Shown: positions 1 to 8,976, numbered from the stretch's first letter. The stretch: DNA of 64,000 nucleotides from Citrobacter koseri ATCC BAA-895 (GCF_000018045.1 NC_009792.1:1178001-1242000); one strand, 5' to 3'. The notes: a model not told the origin generated them from the sequence alone. Made by a program: numbers and translations.

Positions 1-1
1 G

Positions 2-181
2 CAAGAACAACAATTTATTGTTGGTGACGAGGGGCAGGTCTATTTAAGCGGCATGCCGCCGGAAGGGACGCTGAATGTGGTCTGGGGACGTGACGGCGAG
101 CAGCGCTGCACGGCAAATTATTCATTAACCGCAGCCGAGAACTACAGCGGCGTTAGCGTGACCGGCTCTCTTTGCCGCTAA
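2..181 (+). CDS. Fimbrial outer-membrane usher, C-terminal fragment
   Basis: The window opens inside this gene. The last 59 codons are readable and end at a TAA at 179-181. The fragment contains GQVYLSGMPPEGTL and a Cys pair (QRCTAN and SLCR at the very end), which is the layout of the C-terminal plug-like domain of FimD-type ushers, including the terminal disulfide. Ushers are outer-membrane beta-barrels that assemble pilus subunits delivered by a periplasmic chaperone. The next two genes encode an adhesin and a minor pilin, which fits the 3' end of a chaperone-usher operon. The chaperone and major pilin must lie upstream of the window. The family is clear; which fimbrial type it is cannot be told from this piece. 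Confidence 0.85.
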   Translation, partial: QEQQFIVGDEGQVYLSGMPPEGTLNVVWGRDGEQRCTANYSLTAAENYSGVSVTGSLCR

Positions 182-210
182 GTGGGCTGACCTCGTGTGA
201 GAATCTGACA

Positions 211-1143
211 ATGAAACGAACTTATCTCTTATTCAGTTTACTGATGCTTTTTTCAGGGTTCAGCGTTGCCGATGACTGTACCGTGAATACGACATTATTT
301 AATACCGTCTCAATGGGGAATATTGTCGTGCAGCGAGATGCGCCGGTAGGGGCAGAAATCGCCCGCGCCAGGGTCTCCGGGTATGCCAAACTGTTGGTCA
401 CGGCGCCTGGCGGTGCCGTCTATTGTAACGGTGCTTATGCGATCAATTACCTGTCAGCGACGCCTTCGCCGATAAATCATGTTTACAACACCAATCTGAA
501 AGGGGTGGGAATCAGGCTATCCATTCCCGCAGGGGATTTTGTGCTGCCATCAAATGGCGCCAGCTATATCTATAACCTCGGTAACTATGACGTGATGCTG
601 ATTAAAACAGCAACGATCCAATCGGGATATTTGACGCCGGGAGTGATTACACAGGGATGGTTTGGTACGCCGAATCATTCTTTTATGCAGATTTCAATGG
701 GCGCCGATACCCAGGTGACGGCGCTCGCATGTTCGTTTTCCAGCCAGATTCTTAATTTTCAGCTCGGTGATATTAATGCCGCCGAGTTCACCGGCCAGCC
801 CGGAGCCGTGCTGTCGCACAGCGATACGCAAAATCTGGGGCTGAACTGCGATCCGGGAGCGAATATCAATGTTGAACTGGCGGGAACGCAAAACCCTGAC
901 GCGCCGGCTGACACCAGCGTTCTGGCGCTGACCGGGCAGGGTAGCCCCGAAACGGCAGACGGCGTGGGAGTCCAGATAGTTTATAACGATGTGCCGCTGC
1001 AACTGAATAACCGCATCGTATTGAAAAAATCCGCAGGCGGGCAGGAGACATTTCCGCTGGTGGCGCGTTATTACCAGACCAAAAGCCAGGTGAAGCCGGG
1101 CAGCGCGAATGCCACCGCCACGTTGAATATTACCTACCAATAA
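211..1143 (+). CDS. Two-domain fimbrial tip adhesin (FimH-like)
   Basis: The product is 310 aa. I chose the ATG at 211, 29 nt after the usher stop, because it opens a good Sec signal peptide (MKRTYLLFSLLMLFSGFSVA, about residues 1-20) and follows GTGAGA. An in-frame upstream start at 172 would overlap the usher and precede the signal peptide. The mature N-terminal half has no pilin features and is probably the receptor-binding domain. The C-terminal half has a typical pilin fold pattern with a Cys pair (TALACSF and GLNCDPG) and ends in TLNITYQ, the donor-strand-accepting C-terminal beta strand common to pilins. About twice the length of a simple pilin, as in FimH-type adhesins. The ligand cannot be deduced. 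Confidence 0.8.
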   Translation: MKRTYLLFSLLMLFSGFSVADDCTVNTTLFNTVSMGNIVVQRDAPVGAEIARARVSGYAKLLVTAPGGAVYCNGAYAINYLSATPSPINHVYNTNLKGVGIRLSIPAGDFVLPSNGASYIYNLGNYDVMLIKTATIQSGYLTPGVITQGWFGTPNHSFMQISMGADTQVTALACSFSSQILNFQLGDINAAEFTGQPGAVLSHSDTQNLGLNCDPGANINVELAGTQNPDAPADTSVLALTGQGSPETADGVGVQIVYNDVPLQLNNRIVLKKSAGGQETFPLVARYYQTKSQVKPGSANATATLNITYQ

Positions 1144-1157
1144 CCCAAGGAAAAAGT

Positions 1158-1676
1158 ATGCCTGGAAGAAAACGCTGGCTGCTGGCCCTGATGCTGCTTA
1201 CTGGTCAGGTATGGGGTCAGGGCGATCCGATCGCATTAAACATCAAAGGGAATGTGAAAGCCGCGCCGTGTCAGGTGAGCAGCGACAGCATCACTAAAAC
1301 CGTTGATTTAACGGCGGGGAGTCCGGTAACGGCTTCATCAATGTATACCGCAGGGTCAACGACGCCGTGGGTCAGTTTTGATTTCAGCATTGAACATTGC
1401 CCGGAAGGCACAACCGGCGTGATGATTCAGTTTAACGGCAACGCTGATGACATGCATCGCGATGATATGTATCGCAATCTGGGAACCGCTACCCCTGTCG
1501 CGATACAGTTGCAGGCGGCGGACGGTCGACCGCTGGGCAACGGTCAGGTTCTGACCAGTGAAATTGTCGCACAGCGTTACACCTGGAATTTACGCGCCCG
1601 GCTCTACAGTGAACAAGGGCAGGTCTCACCGGGAACCATTGATTCGGTTGTGACGGTTTCATTGAGCTATCAGTAA
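1158..1676 (+). CDS. Minor fimbrial subunit
   Basis: The product is 172 aa with a signal peptide of about 20 residues (MPGRKRWLLALMLLTGQVWG). It follows the adhesin gene by 14 nt and has a good ribosome site (AAGGA, 6 nt before ATG). The two pilin cysteines are present (KAAPCQV and EHCPEG), and the protein ends in VTVSLSYQ, with the penultimate Tyr typical of chaperone-recognised subunits. Length and position resemble FimF/FimG-like adaptor subunits that join the tip adhesin to the rod. It probably belongs to the same transcript as the usher and adhesin. A role as a pilus terminator is also possible. Confidence 0.8.
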   Translation: MPGRKRWLLALMLLTGQVWGQGDPIALNIKGNVKAAPCQVSSDSITKTVDLTAGSPVTASSMYTAGSTTPWVSFDFSIEHCPEGTTGVMIQFNGNADDMHRDDMYRNLGTATPVAIQLQAADGRPLGNGQVLTSEIVAQRYTWNLRARLYSEQGQVSPGTIDSVVTVSLSYQ

Positions 1677-1699
1677 TTATTACCCGGAGCCGCGTATAC

Positions 1700-2353
1700 A
1701 TGAATATTGTCATCAGATGTCAGGATCGTTTTTATCAATACGGATTGCGCGCGTTATTGTGCGAAATATTTCCACCGAACCTGAATCGGACCACGCTCAC
1801 CTTTAACGACTATGACTACGCAAACGCCGCCTGTGCCGATATCTTAATTCTGATGCTGCACCCCGGTGAACAGTATATTTGTCATGCTGAAATGCGATTT
1901 CGTGCGCCACGCCTGATGATTGGCCTGGTGGATAAAAAACATATTCCCGCGCGAGGAGAAATTCCCTCATGTATAGAAAACATCGTGTTTATTCCGCTCA
2001 ATGCAAGCGTCAGTAAGATCAGTAGAGTGATTAAGCAGCATTGGTTTTCTTTACAGCAGGCAAAAACGCCCCATGCCGTACACCACTGCGGGTATTGCCC
2101 GCATAAGACGCTTACCGGGCAACAAAACCAGCTCGCTGCCTTTCTTTATGCGGGGATGACGTCAAAGCAGATTGCTTACAAAATGGCGATCGGTCAGAAA
2201 ACGGTGCTGGCGCATCGAAACGCGTTAATGACGAAATTCCGCTTAAGAACCGATCGTGAATTATTACTGTTTTTAAATGCCGTAAAGGAAAAAAACCGGC
2301 ACAGAAACGGCATGTGCGAATCCTGCAATGATGACGATGGATGGCTTGTGTAA
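1700..2353 (+). CDS. LuxR-type HTH regulator at the end of the fimbrial operon
   Basis: The product is 217 aa. The C-terminal third (about residues 140-200) is a LuxR/GerE helix-turn-helix, with LTGQQNQLAAFLYAGMTSKQ followed by the recognition-helix segment KTVLAHRNALMTKF. The N-terminal part resembles a response-regulator-like fold, but I see no clear phospho-acceptor Asp pocket. This layout is known from enterobacterial accessory regulators such as BglJ, CsgD and fimbrial regulators. A CxxC pair (HCGYCPH, around residue 132-135) lies just before the HTH and is unusual. The gene starts 23 nt after the pilin gene in the same direction, so it probably controls this fimbrial operon. It is lower in GC than the pilin genes. 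Confidence 0.72.
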   Translation: MNIVIRCQDRFYQYGLRALLCEIFPPNLNRTTLTFNDYDYANAACADILILMLHPGEQYICHAEMRFRAPRLMIGLVDKKHIPARGEIPSCIENIVFIPLNASVSKISRVIKQHWFSLQQAKTPHAVHHCGYCPHKTLTGQQNQLAAFLYAGMTSKQIAYKMAIGQKTVLAHRNALMTKFRLRTDRELLLFLNAVKEKNRHRNGMCESCNDDDGWLV

Positions 2354-2384
2354 GCAATCCACGCAAAGGCGCGGGTTGCGGGTA

Positions 2385-3290
2385 TTACGAATGCTGTGGG
2401 TTGTGGGCGGCGTAGATGTCGCGCGCGTCCGTAAAGCAGCGCAGCGCGAGCGAAGAAACCGGCGCTTGCTTACGCATGATCAGGCCGACAGGGGCTTCAA
2501 TGTTGGAATTGACGACCGGCGTAATATGGAAATTACTGTTTAAATTCTCCAGCCCATTATTGAGCGGCATAATGGCGCAACATATGCCACGCTGTACGGC
2601 CTGAATAATCTGGAATGTTGAATCGCTTTCGAAAATATGCTTAGGCGAGATTCCGGCTGATTTAAAACTCATATCCATGTGCTCTCTGTAATGCATACCT
2701 TTGGTCAGAAAACCCAGCGGGAAATTAATGAGATCGTTCCAGGAGAGGCTCTCATTTTCTATTTTGAAATGGCGCGTGTCGTGCAGCAGACCCATCCGGG
2801 TTTTCGCTAACGGGATAACATCAAACGGACTGACATCAATGTTATTCAGATAACATATTCCCAGCTCCAGCTGGTTGCTGTTTACGCCTTCGGCAATTTG
2901 CTCCGAGGTCATGGAATAGAGACTAAATTGCAGTTCCGGGTATTTGGGGGTTAATTCGCGAATAAACAGCATAGGATCGACGCTGGCGAGCGGCACCATA
3001 CCCAGACGGAGCACGCCGACAACCTGTCCTTTGCAGAGCGCGGCCTCGGCCTGTAAGCCATCGTGCGCGGCCAGCAGGGATTTTGCCCATGCCAGAATAC
3101 GTTCGCCTTCCGGGGTAAAGCCTTCAAAGCGTTGCCCGCGAACGATAAGCACCAGACCAAGCTCCTCCTCCAGATTGCGAATGCGCATGGAGAGGGTGGG
3201 TTGCGTGATATTACACTGCGATGCGGCCTTACCAAAGTGACGGGTCTGATCCAGCGCGATTAAATATTTGAGTTGTTTTATGTCCATCAT
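2385..3290 (-). CDS. LysR-family transcriptional regulator
   Basis: The product is 301 aa, the usual LysR length. The N-terminal winged HTH is clear: MDIKQLKYLIALDQTRHFGK, then ITQPTLSMRIRNLEEELG. The rest is a periplasmic-binding-protein-like effector domain. The HTH (FGKAASQCNITQPTLS) and effector domain resemble the OxyR/Cbl side of the family, but the conserved OxyR peroxide-sensing Cys pair is not evident; the cysteines lie in other places (ELGICYLNN, GICCAIMPL). The start could be one codon later (ATGATG). It lies downstream of the YdeP-like oxidoreductase gene on the same strand, separated by a terminator, so it probably has its own promoter at 3291-3450. It may control the oxidoreductase and/or the bd oxidase. 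Confidence 0.82.
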   Translation of the reverse strand: MMDIKQLKYLIALDQTRHFGKAASQCNITQPTLSMRIRNLEEELGLVLIVRGQRFEGFTPEGERILAWAKSLLAAHDGLQAEAALCKGQVVGVLRLGMVPLASVDPMLFIRELTPKYPELQFSLYSMTSEQIAEGVNSNQLELGICYLNNIDVSPFDVIPLAKTRMGLLHDTRHFKIENESLSWNDLINFPLGFLTKGMHYREHMDMSFKSAGISPKHIFESDSTFQIIQAVQRGICCAIMPLNNGLENLNSNFHITPVVNSNIEAPVGLIMRKQAPVSSLALRCFTDARDIYAAHNPQHS

Positions 3291-3448
3291 TCATCTCTTC
3301 GGCAGACGGTCTGTTGGGGGCAAAGAAGAGGCTCCGGCAGCCGTTTGCGCTACGACATGGGTTCACATTATTGCATGAATGTATAAATTTTGTAACCGAA
3401 TTGCGGCGTAACAATACCGTTTCTGCGCGTCAGTGGCTGAAAAATAAA

Positions 3449-3485
3449 TCCCCTTATTCAGCAGAACGTCATGAATAAGGGGCGA
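3449..3485 (-). terminator. Rho-independent terminator of the YdeP-like gene
   Basis: A 10-bp perfect stem (CCCCTTATTC / GAATAAGGGG) lies directly after the stop codon at 3489. On the minus strand it is followed by ATTTATTTTT. It separates the oxidoreductase gene from the LysR gene. Confidence 0.8.
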
Positions 3486-3488
3486 ATT

Positions 3489-5777
3489 TTACAGCGCGCG
3501 AATTTCTTTTGAGCGCAAGGTGATATTTACCGGTACGGATTTATAAGAAGGCGTACCGCTCTCTTTATCAATATAATTGAGCGGAACCAGAACATTGGCC
3601 TCAGGATAATAGGCGCCGACAGAACCTGCCGCAATGCTGTAGGCCACGACGGTGATATCTTCCAGGCAGAGATCGCTGTCAGGCAGGGCCGTTCGGATAT
3701 CGACGCGATCGCCATGTTCAAGCCCTAACTGCTCCATATCGCCTTCGTTCATAAAGATAATGTCACGACGGCCAAATACGCCGCGATAACGATCGTCCAT
3801 CGCGTAAATGGTGGTGTTGTACTGATCGTGACTTCGCAGGGTAATCAGACGCAGCGTATTTTCACCTTCGCCGGTCACGTTCTCGTTAACGCCGTGGAAT
3901 ACGGAGAACATAGCTTTGCCCGTCGATGTCGGCCAGACGCGTTCGGTCGGCGGCAGCGGCATACGGAAACCGCCAGGCACCCGGATACGATCGTTGTAAT
4001 TGTCGAAACCGGGAATGGTTTGTTCAATCAGTTCGCGGATGAGATCGTAATCAGCAACCAGCTCCATCCAGCCGATTTTGCTGTTTGTCAGCGTGGCTTT
4101 CGCCATTCCGGCAATAATGGCAGGCTCCGAACGCAATAACGGCGACGCCGGTTTTAGTTTGCCGGAGGAGGCATGCACCATCGACATAGAATCTTCTACC
4201 GTGATGGATTGTCTGCCGGTGCGCTGAATATCCAGTTCGGTGCGTCCGAGGCAGGGAAAGATGAACGTCTCTTTCCCGACCAGCAGATGCGTTCGGTTCA
4301 GTTTGGTGCCGATGTGGACGCTCAAGTCCAGCCCGTGCATTGCCGGGAACCCCTGTTCGTGATCGGGCATTGCCACGGCAAAGTTACCGCCCAGGCAGAT
4401 CAGCGCCCTGGCGCGCCCGTCGATCATGGCCTGCGTCGCCTGTACGGCGTCGTGTCCGTGTTTCGACGGGGGAACAAACCCGAAAACATCGCTCAACCGT
4501 TCGAGGAATTCTGGCGCCGGTTTCTCGGTAATGCCGACGGTGCGGTTCCCCTGAACGTTGGAGTGGCCGCGAAGCGGGCAAATACCTGCGCCGGGTTTGC
4601 CAATATTGCCGCGCATTAACAGCAGGTCGGCAATCAGACGCACGTTCGCCGTCCCTTTGTTATGCTGGGTAATGCCCATGCCGTAGGTGATGATGGTGGC
4701 GTTGGACCTGGCGTAGGCTTCCGCGACTTTTTCCAGTTGCTCACGGTTTAAACCTGATTCGCGCTCAATGGATTCCCAGGAGGTTGCGGCAATATCTGCG
4801 GCAAAATCGTCAAAGCCCAGCGTATGGGCGGCGATAAACTCGCGATCCAGAACATCGCCACGCTCGGCTTCCAGCTGCAACACATGTTTGGCAATGCCTT
4901 TCAGCGCGGCGGCATCACCGCCAGCCCTGACCTGGAAATAGGTTGAGGCAATGTCGGTTGAGCTGTAGGTCGCCATTTCGATGATGCTCTGCGGGTCGGC
5001 AAAGCGTTCCAGCGCTCTTTCACGCAGCGGGTTAAAGACGATAATCGGCACGTCGCGGCGTGCAAGCTCGTGCAGCGTCCCCATCATACGGGGATGGTTT
5101 GTCCCTGGGTTATGGCCGATAGCGATCACCAGTTCCGTCTTTTCAAAATCATCCAGCGATACGGTTCCTTTACCGATGCCAATTGAACGAGGCAGGCCTA
5201 CGCTGGTGGCTTCGTGGCACATATTGGAACAGTCGGGAAAATTGTTGCTGCCGTATTCGCGCGCAAAAAGCTGGAACAGATATGCCGCTTCGTTGGAGGC
5301 GCGACCGGACGTGTAAAATTCCACCTGTTCAGGGGAGAGACCGCGAAGCACTTCGCCGATGCGGGCAAAGGCCTGTTCCCATTCGACAGGGCGAAATGTG
5401 TCGCTTTCTTTGTGATAGGCCAGCGGATGAGTCAGGCGACCATACCCTTCAAGTTCGAAATCTGTTTTCTTCAGCAGCGCGCTGACGGTATTTTTGGCCA
5501 GAAACGCCGGTGTGACGCGCTTGCTTGTCGCTTCCCACGTGACGGCCTTCGCACCGTTTTCGCAAAACTGAAACGTTGATTTATGTTCTTTATCCGGCCA
5601 TGCGCATCCTGGGCAGTCAAAGCCGTCTGGCTGATTTGTGCGTAACAGGGTAACGGGTGCTTCAAGCGCGTCCATTTGTGTACGAACGGCAATGGCCGTT
5701 GCTTTTAACGCGCCCCAGCCGCCAGCAGGACCGTCATAGTGTCTGACTCCGGGAACTGAACGTCTTTTCTTATTCAT
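3489..5777 (-). CDS. FdhF/YdeP-type molybdopterin oxidoreductase
   Basis: The product is 762 aa, matching the length of E. coli YdeP and related alpha-subunit-like proteins of the DMSO-reductase/formate-dehydrogenase superfamily. The start at 5777 has a strong ribosome site (AGGAG, 7 nt before ATG). Near the N-terminus there is a cysteine motif (DGFDCPGCAWPDKEH). Later segments are typical of molybdopterin-binding domains: TYGMGITQHNKGTANVR, MRGNIGKPGAGICPLRGHSN and the C-terminal LRLITLRSHDQYNTTIYAMD (formate-dehydrogenase-like MopB_CT). There is no twin-arginine signal, so it is probably cytoplasmic. E. coli YdeP has been linked to acid resistance; the substrate of this family is unknown. 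A MoaA paralogue lies 3.2 kb away on the other strand, which suggests a local molybdenum-enzyme theme (inference). Confidence 0.85.
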   Translation of the reverse strand: MNKKRRSVPGVRHYDGPAGGWGALKATAIAVRTQMDALEAPVTLLRTNQPDGFDCPGCAWPDKEHKSTFQFCENGAKAVTWEATSKRVTPAFLAKNTVSALLKKTDFELEGYGRLTHPLAYHKESDTFRPVEWEQAFARIGEVLRGLSPEQVEFYTSGRASNEAAYLFQLFAREYGSNNFPDCSNMCHEATSVGLPRSIGIGKGTVSLDDFEKTELVIAIGHNPGTNHPRMMGTLHELARRDVPIIVFNPLRERALERFADPQSIIEMATYSSTDIASTYFQVRAGGDAAALKGIAKHVLQLEAERGDVLDREFIAAHTLGFDDFAADIAATSWESIERESGLNREQLEKVAEAYARSNATIITYGMGITQHNKGTANVRLIADLLLMRGNIGKPGAGICPLRGHSNVQGNRTVGITEKPAPEFLERLSDVFGFVPPSKHGHDAVQATQAMIDGRARALICLGGNFAVAMPDHEQGFPAMHGLDLSVHIGTKLNRTHLLVGKETFIFPCLGRTELDIQRTGRQSITVEDSMSMVHASSGKLKPASPLLRSEPAIIAGMAKATLTNSKIGWMELVADYDLIRELIEQTIPGFDNYNDRIRVPGGFRMPLPPTERVWPTSTGKAMFSVFHGVNENVTGEGENTLRLITLRSHDQYNTTIYAMDDRYRGVFGRRDIIFMNEGDMEQLGLEHGDRVDIRTALPDSDLCLEDITVVAYSIAAGSVGAYYPEANVLVPLNYIDKESGTPSYKSVPVNITLRSKEIRAL

Positions 5778-6338
5778 ATGAACTCCTGACTATTCTGGTC
5801 ACATTGGCATCCTGAAATAGCTACATAACAGGTAGGGTTATTCCAGTGTATTTAACAATTACGTTTAGCGGCTGCGCGTTATATAAATAAAAGCCAGCCG
5901 GACAAATATCCATTTGAAAAGCCATTAACCTTATTTAAAAAATGGGTAATGGTGATGGTTAATAAATACAAACAGTTGTCTCTATCCGGGAGATAACAGC
6001 AACATCTTTTATTATTCGTTATATAAAACTTTATATAACAGATGGTGGAACCCAGTTAATTCGCGGGGTTTGCCCGGATTATGCGGCGTCTGCGCTGTCG
6101 ATTTAAAGAAATTATAACAGGATTTTATCATTATCATAATAAATGTTATCTATCACTTATTAAATTTAACCTATTTGAACTTTTTGAATAATTGTTTGAG
6201 ACTAATTAAACACGCCGAAAATTATTAGATTCACCTGCTCTGAAATATTCAGAAAATCGCTATTAATCAAAGAAAAAGGCTGGAAATGAAAGCGTTGTAC
6301 AAAATAAATCAGTCAATGTCGACTCCGTGGGGGGAATT
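5778..6338. other. 561-bp AT-rich divergent intergenic region
   Basis: It separates the YdeP-like gene (minus) from the cytochrome bd operon (plus) and must hold both promoters. It is very AT-rich compared with its neighbours. I see no coding potential. The clearest structure is a perfect 22-bp palindrome at 6018-6039, and a related half-site begins at 5878. I looked for an FNR box (TTGAT-N4-ATCAA) and found only a half-site, ATCAA, near 6268. Confidence 0.6.
6018..6039. promoter_or_regulatory. Perfect 22-bp palindrome, possible operator
   Basis: The arms GTTATATAAA and TTTATATAAC are exact reverse complements around a central AC. A half-site-like copy, GTTATATAAATAAA, starts at 5878. The position between two divergent redox genes fits a regulator site, but no regulator can be assigned. 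The arms are only A, T and G/C at the ends, so chance in AT-rich DNA cannot be excluded. Confidence 0.4.
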
Positions 6339-7745
6339 ATGTTTGGAATAGATGCTTTTCACCTTGCGAGGATACAATTTGCCTTTACCGTATCTTTTCA
6401 CATTCTTTTTCCCGCAATAACAATTGGCCTGGCAAGTTTTCTCGCCGTCCTTGAAGGGCTATGGCTCAAAACCAAAAATGAAACGTATCGCGACCTTTAT
6501 CATTTTTGGTCAAAGATCTTTGCCGTCAATTTTGGGATGGGGGTGGTCTCAGGCCTGGTCATGGCTTACCAGTTCGGGACTAACTGGAGCGGCTTTTCAC
6601 AATTTGCCGGAAGTATCACCGGTCCGTTGCTGACGTATGAAGTTCTGACGGCATTCTTCCTTGAGGCGGGCTTTCTGGGCGTGATGCTGTTCGGCTGGAA
6701 GCGCGTCGGGCCGGGACTGCATTTCTTCGCGACCTGTATGGTTGCGCTGGGAACCTTGTTTTCAACGTTCTGGATCCTCTCTTCCAATAGCTGGATGCAA
6801 ACGCCGCAGGGTTACGCGATTGAGGATGGCGTTGTCGTGCCGGTGGACTGGATGGCCATCGTCTTTAACCCGTCGTTCCCGTACCGTTTATTGCATATGT
6901 CCACGGCGGCGTTTCTGGCGAGCGCGTTCTTCGTCGGCGCCTCGGCGGCCTGGCATTTGCTGAAAGGAAACGACACGCCCGCGATCAGAAAGATGTTTTC
7001 GATGGCGTTGTGGATGGCGCTGTTTGTCGCACCGGTTCAGGCGGTGATCGGCGATGCGCACGGTCTCAATACGCTGGAACATCAGCCGGCGAAAATTGCG
7101 GCGATTGAAGGGCACTGGGAAAACCCGCCAGGCGAAGCCACGCCGTTGGTTCTGTTTGGCGTACCGGATATGGATGCGGAAAAAACGAAGTACAGCCTTG
7201 AAATCCCTTATCTGGGAAGCCTGATTCTGACGCACAGCCTCGACAAACAAGTGCCCGCGCTGAAGTCGTTCCCGAAAGAGGATCGCCCAAACTCAACCAT
7301 CATTTTCTGGTCGTTCAGGATAATGGCGGGGCTGGGGATGCTGATGATCCTGACCGGGGTGGCGAGCGCGTGGCTGCGCTGGCGTGGCCGGTTGTATCAG
7401 TGTCGTCCTTTCCTGTGGTTCGTATTCTGCATGGGGCCATCAGGATTAATCGCTATTCTGGCGGGCTGGTTTACCACCGAGATTGGCCGCCAGCCGTGGG
7501 TGGTCTACGGTTTGCAGCGCACGCGTGATGCTGTTTCCGCACACGGCGACATGCACATGTCCGTCAGCCTGCTGGCGTTCATCCTCGTCTATTCGTCCGT
7601 CTTTGGGGTGGGCTACCTCTACCTGGTGCGGCTGATCAAAAAGGGGCCAGTGCGCGAACATGCGCATGATATCGCTCAGGGGGGTACGCCAGCGCGTCCG
7701 TTATCGGCGGTGAGCGAACCCATGAACACACGCAGGGGAGAATAA
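6339..7745 (+). CDS. cioA: Cytochrome bd-type (CIO) quinol oxidase subunit I
   Basis: The product is 468 aa from the ATG at 6339 (GGGGGG just upstream); an in-frame start at 6327 would only add four residues. It is the haem-carrying subunit of a bd-type quinol oxidase in the inner membrane. Visible family residues are the haem b595 His in VSFHILFP, the proton-channel glutamates in LLTYEVLTAFFLEAGFLG, and the haem b558 His in YRLLHMST. The quinol loop (GDAHGLNTLEHQPAKIAAIE) is followed by a short stretch only, so this is the short-Q-loop class. The ending GWFTTEIGRQPWVVYGLQRT is typical of the cyanide-insensitive oxidase group (CioA; called CyxA in Salmonella). It is shorter than E. coli CydA (522 aa). 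First gene of a three-gene operon. Confidence 0.9.
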   Translation: MFGIDAFHLARIQFAFTVSFHILFPAITIGLASFLAVLEGLWLKTKNETYRDLYHFWSKIFAVNFGMGVVSGLVMAYQFGTNWSGFSQFAGSITGPLLTYEVLTAFFLEAGFLGVMLFGWKRVGPGLHFFATCMVALGTLFSTFWILSSNSWMQTPQGYAIEDGVVVPVDWMAIVFNPSFPYRLLHMSTAAFLASAFFVGASAAWHLLKGNDTPAIRKMFSMALWMALFVAPVQAVIGDAHGLNTLEHQPAKIAAIEGHWENPPGEATPLVLFGVPDMDAEKTKYSLEIPYLGSLILTHSLDKQVPALKSFPKEDRPNSTIIFWSFRIMAGLGMLMILTGVASAWLRWRGRLYQCRPFLWFVFCMGPSGLIAILAGWFTTEIGRQPWVVYGLQRTRDAVSAHGDMHMSVSLLAFILVYSSVFGVGYLYLVRLIKKGPVREHAHDIAQGGTPARPLSAVSEPMNTRRGE

Positions 7746-7746
7746 A

Positions 7747-8757
7747 ATGGGCATCGACCTGTCAATAATCTGGTTCGTCATCATTGTCTTCGCAACGTTG
7801 ATGTACATCGTGATGGACGGCTTTGATCTGGGGATCGGCATTCTTTTTCCGTTCAATAAGAACGAGAAAGAGCGCGACATGATGATGAATACCGTGGCCC
7901 CCGTCTGGGATGGCAATGAAACCTGGATGGTGCTGGGCGGCGCGGCGTTATATGGCGCGTTTCCGTTGGCTTATGCGGTGATTGTCGATGCGCTCAGCGT
8001 GCCGCTAACCGCCATGCTGCTGGGGCTGATTTTCCGGGGCGTGGCGTTTGAATTTCGCTTTAAAGCGACGCCGGAACACCGTCCGCTTTGGGATAAAGCC
8101 TTTATCGGCGGTTCTGTGCTGGCAACCTTCAGCCAGGGCGTCGCCGTGGGAACGCTGGTTAACGGCTTGCAGGTAACCGGACGGGCGTTCAGCGGCTCGA
8201 CGATGGACTGGCTGGCGCCTTTCCCGCTGTTCTGCGGCATGGGGCTGGTGGTGGCCTATGCGTTACTGGGCTGCACCTGGCTTATCATGAAAACGGAAGG
8301 CCCGCTGCACCGAAGCATGTCGGAGAAGGCGATTATCCTGACGCTGCTGCTGCTGGCGATCATCGTCATTATCAGCCTGTGGACGCCGTTGACGCATCCG
8401 GCAATTGCTCAACGCTGGTTCAGCCTGCCAGAGATCATCTGGTTTGCGCCTGTCCCGCTGTTAGTGCTGGTTTGCTGCTGGGGAATTGTGCGTTCCGCCT
8501 ATAACCGCAAAGCGAGCTATGGGCCGTTTATGCTGACCCTTGGACTGATTTTCCTGGGATTCAGCGGGCTGGGCATCAGCATCTGGCCCAATATCATTCC
8601 GCCGTCGATCTCTATCTGGCAGGCCGCGTCACCGCCGCAAAGCCAGGGCTTTATGCTGGTGGGGGGGCTACTGATTATCCCGGTAATTCTGATGTACACC
8701 TGCTGGAGTTACTACGTCTTTCGCGGAAAAATTAATCCTGATGAGGGGTATCATTAA
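7747..8757 (+). CDS. cioB: Cytochrome bd-type (CIO) quinol oxidase subunit II
   Basis: The product is 336 aa and polytopic. The first membrane segment ends in YIVMDGFDLGIGILFPF, a hallmark of CydB/CioB, and APVWDGNETWMVLGGAALYG follows as in the family. It starts 1 nt after the cioA stop with an AGGGGAG ribosome site. Subunit II supports the haem subunit and completes the oxidase that reduces O2 to water with quinol. At 336 aa it is shorter than E. coli CydB (379 aa), as expected for the CIO class. The stop codon overlaps the start of the next small gene (TAATG). Confidence 0.9.
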   Translation: MGIDLSIIWFVIIVFATLMYIVMDGFDLGIGILFPFNKNEKERDMMMNTVAPVWDGNETWMVLGGAALYGAFPLAYAVIVDALSVPLTAMLLGLIFRGVAFEFRFKATPEHRPLWDKAFIGGSVLATFSQGVAVGTLVNGLQVTGRAFSGSTMDWLAPFPLFCGMGLVVAYALLGCTWLIMKTEGPLHRSMSEKAIILTLLLLAIIVIISLWTPLTHPAIAQRWFSLPEIIWFAPVPLLVLVCCWGIVRSAYNRKASYGPFMLTLGLIFLGFSGLGISIWPNIIPPSISIWQAASPPQSQGFMLVGGLLIIPVILMYTCWSYYVFRGKINPDEGYH

Positions 8758-8930
8758 TGGCTTCACTATCAGACACAGAGCACGCTAAACCTGCGGATAC
8801 CGCCCCACGCGTCTGGTGGAAAAGGGTGGGCTGGATGGTCATCATCTGGGCGGCAAGCGTTATGGCGCTGGCCGTCGTCGCATCCGGGTTTAAGCTGCTG
8901 ATGCTGGCGGCGGGGATGAAAACCCACTAA
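8757..8930 (+). CDS. DUF2474-like small third subunit of the bd oxidase
   Basis: This is a 57-aa ORF. Its ATG overlaps the cioB stop codon by one base (TAATG), which indicates translational coupling. The sequence has a charged N-terminus, then RVWWKRVGWMVIIWAASVMA and a single membrane span (about residues 24-50). The WWKRxGWxxxIWxAS pattern matches the DUF2474 family, found next to CIO-type oxidases (CioZ in Pseudomonas), and plays the part of CydX in E. coli CydAB. Easily missed because of its size. Confidence 0.85.
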   Translation: MASLSDTEHAKPADTAPRVWWKRVGWMVIIWAASVMALAVVASGFKLLMLAAGMKTH

Positions 8931-8949
8931 CACGTCTTACTTCCTGTCT

Positions 8950-8976
8950 CAGGCCACATCAGCGTGATGTGGCCTG
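8950..8976 (+). terminator. Hairpin after the bd oxidase operon
   Basis: A 12-bp perfect stem (CAGGCCACATCA / TGATGTGGCCTG) with a 3-nt loop lies 19 nt after the small subunit. The T-run behind it is poor (CCTGTTCGTTG), so it may only attenuate read-through into the MoaA-like gene. Confidence 0.55.
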
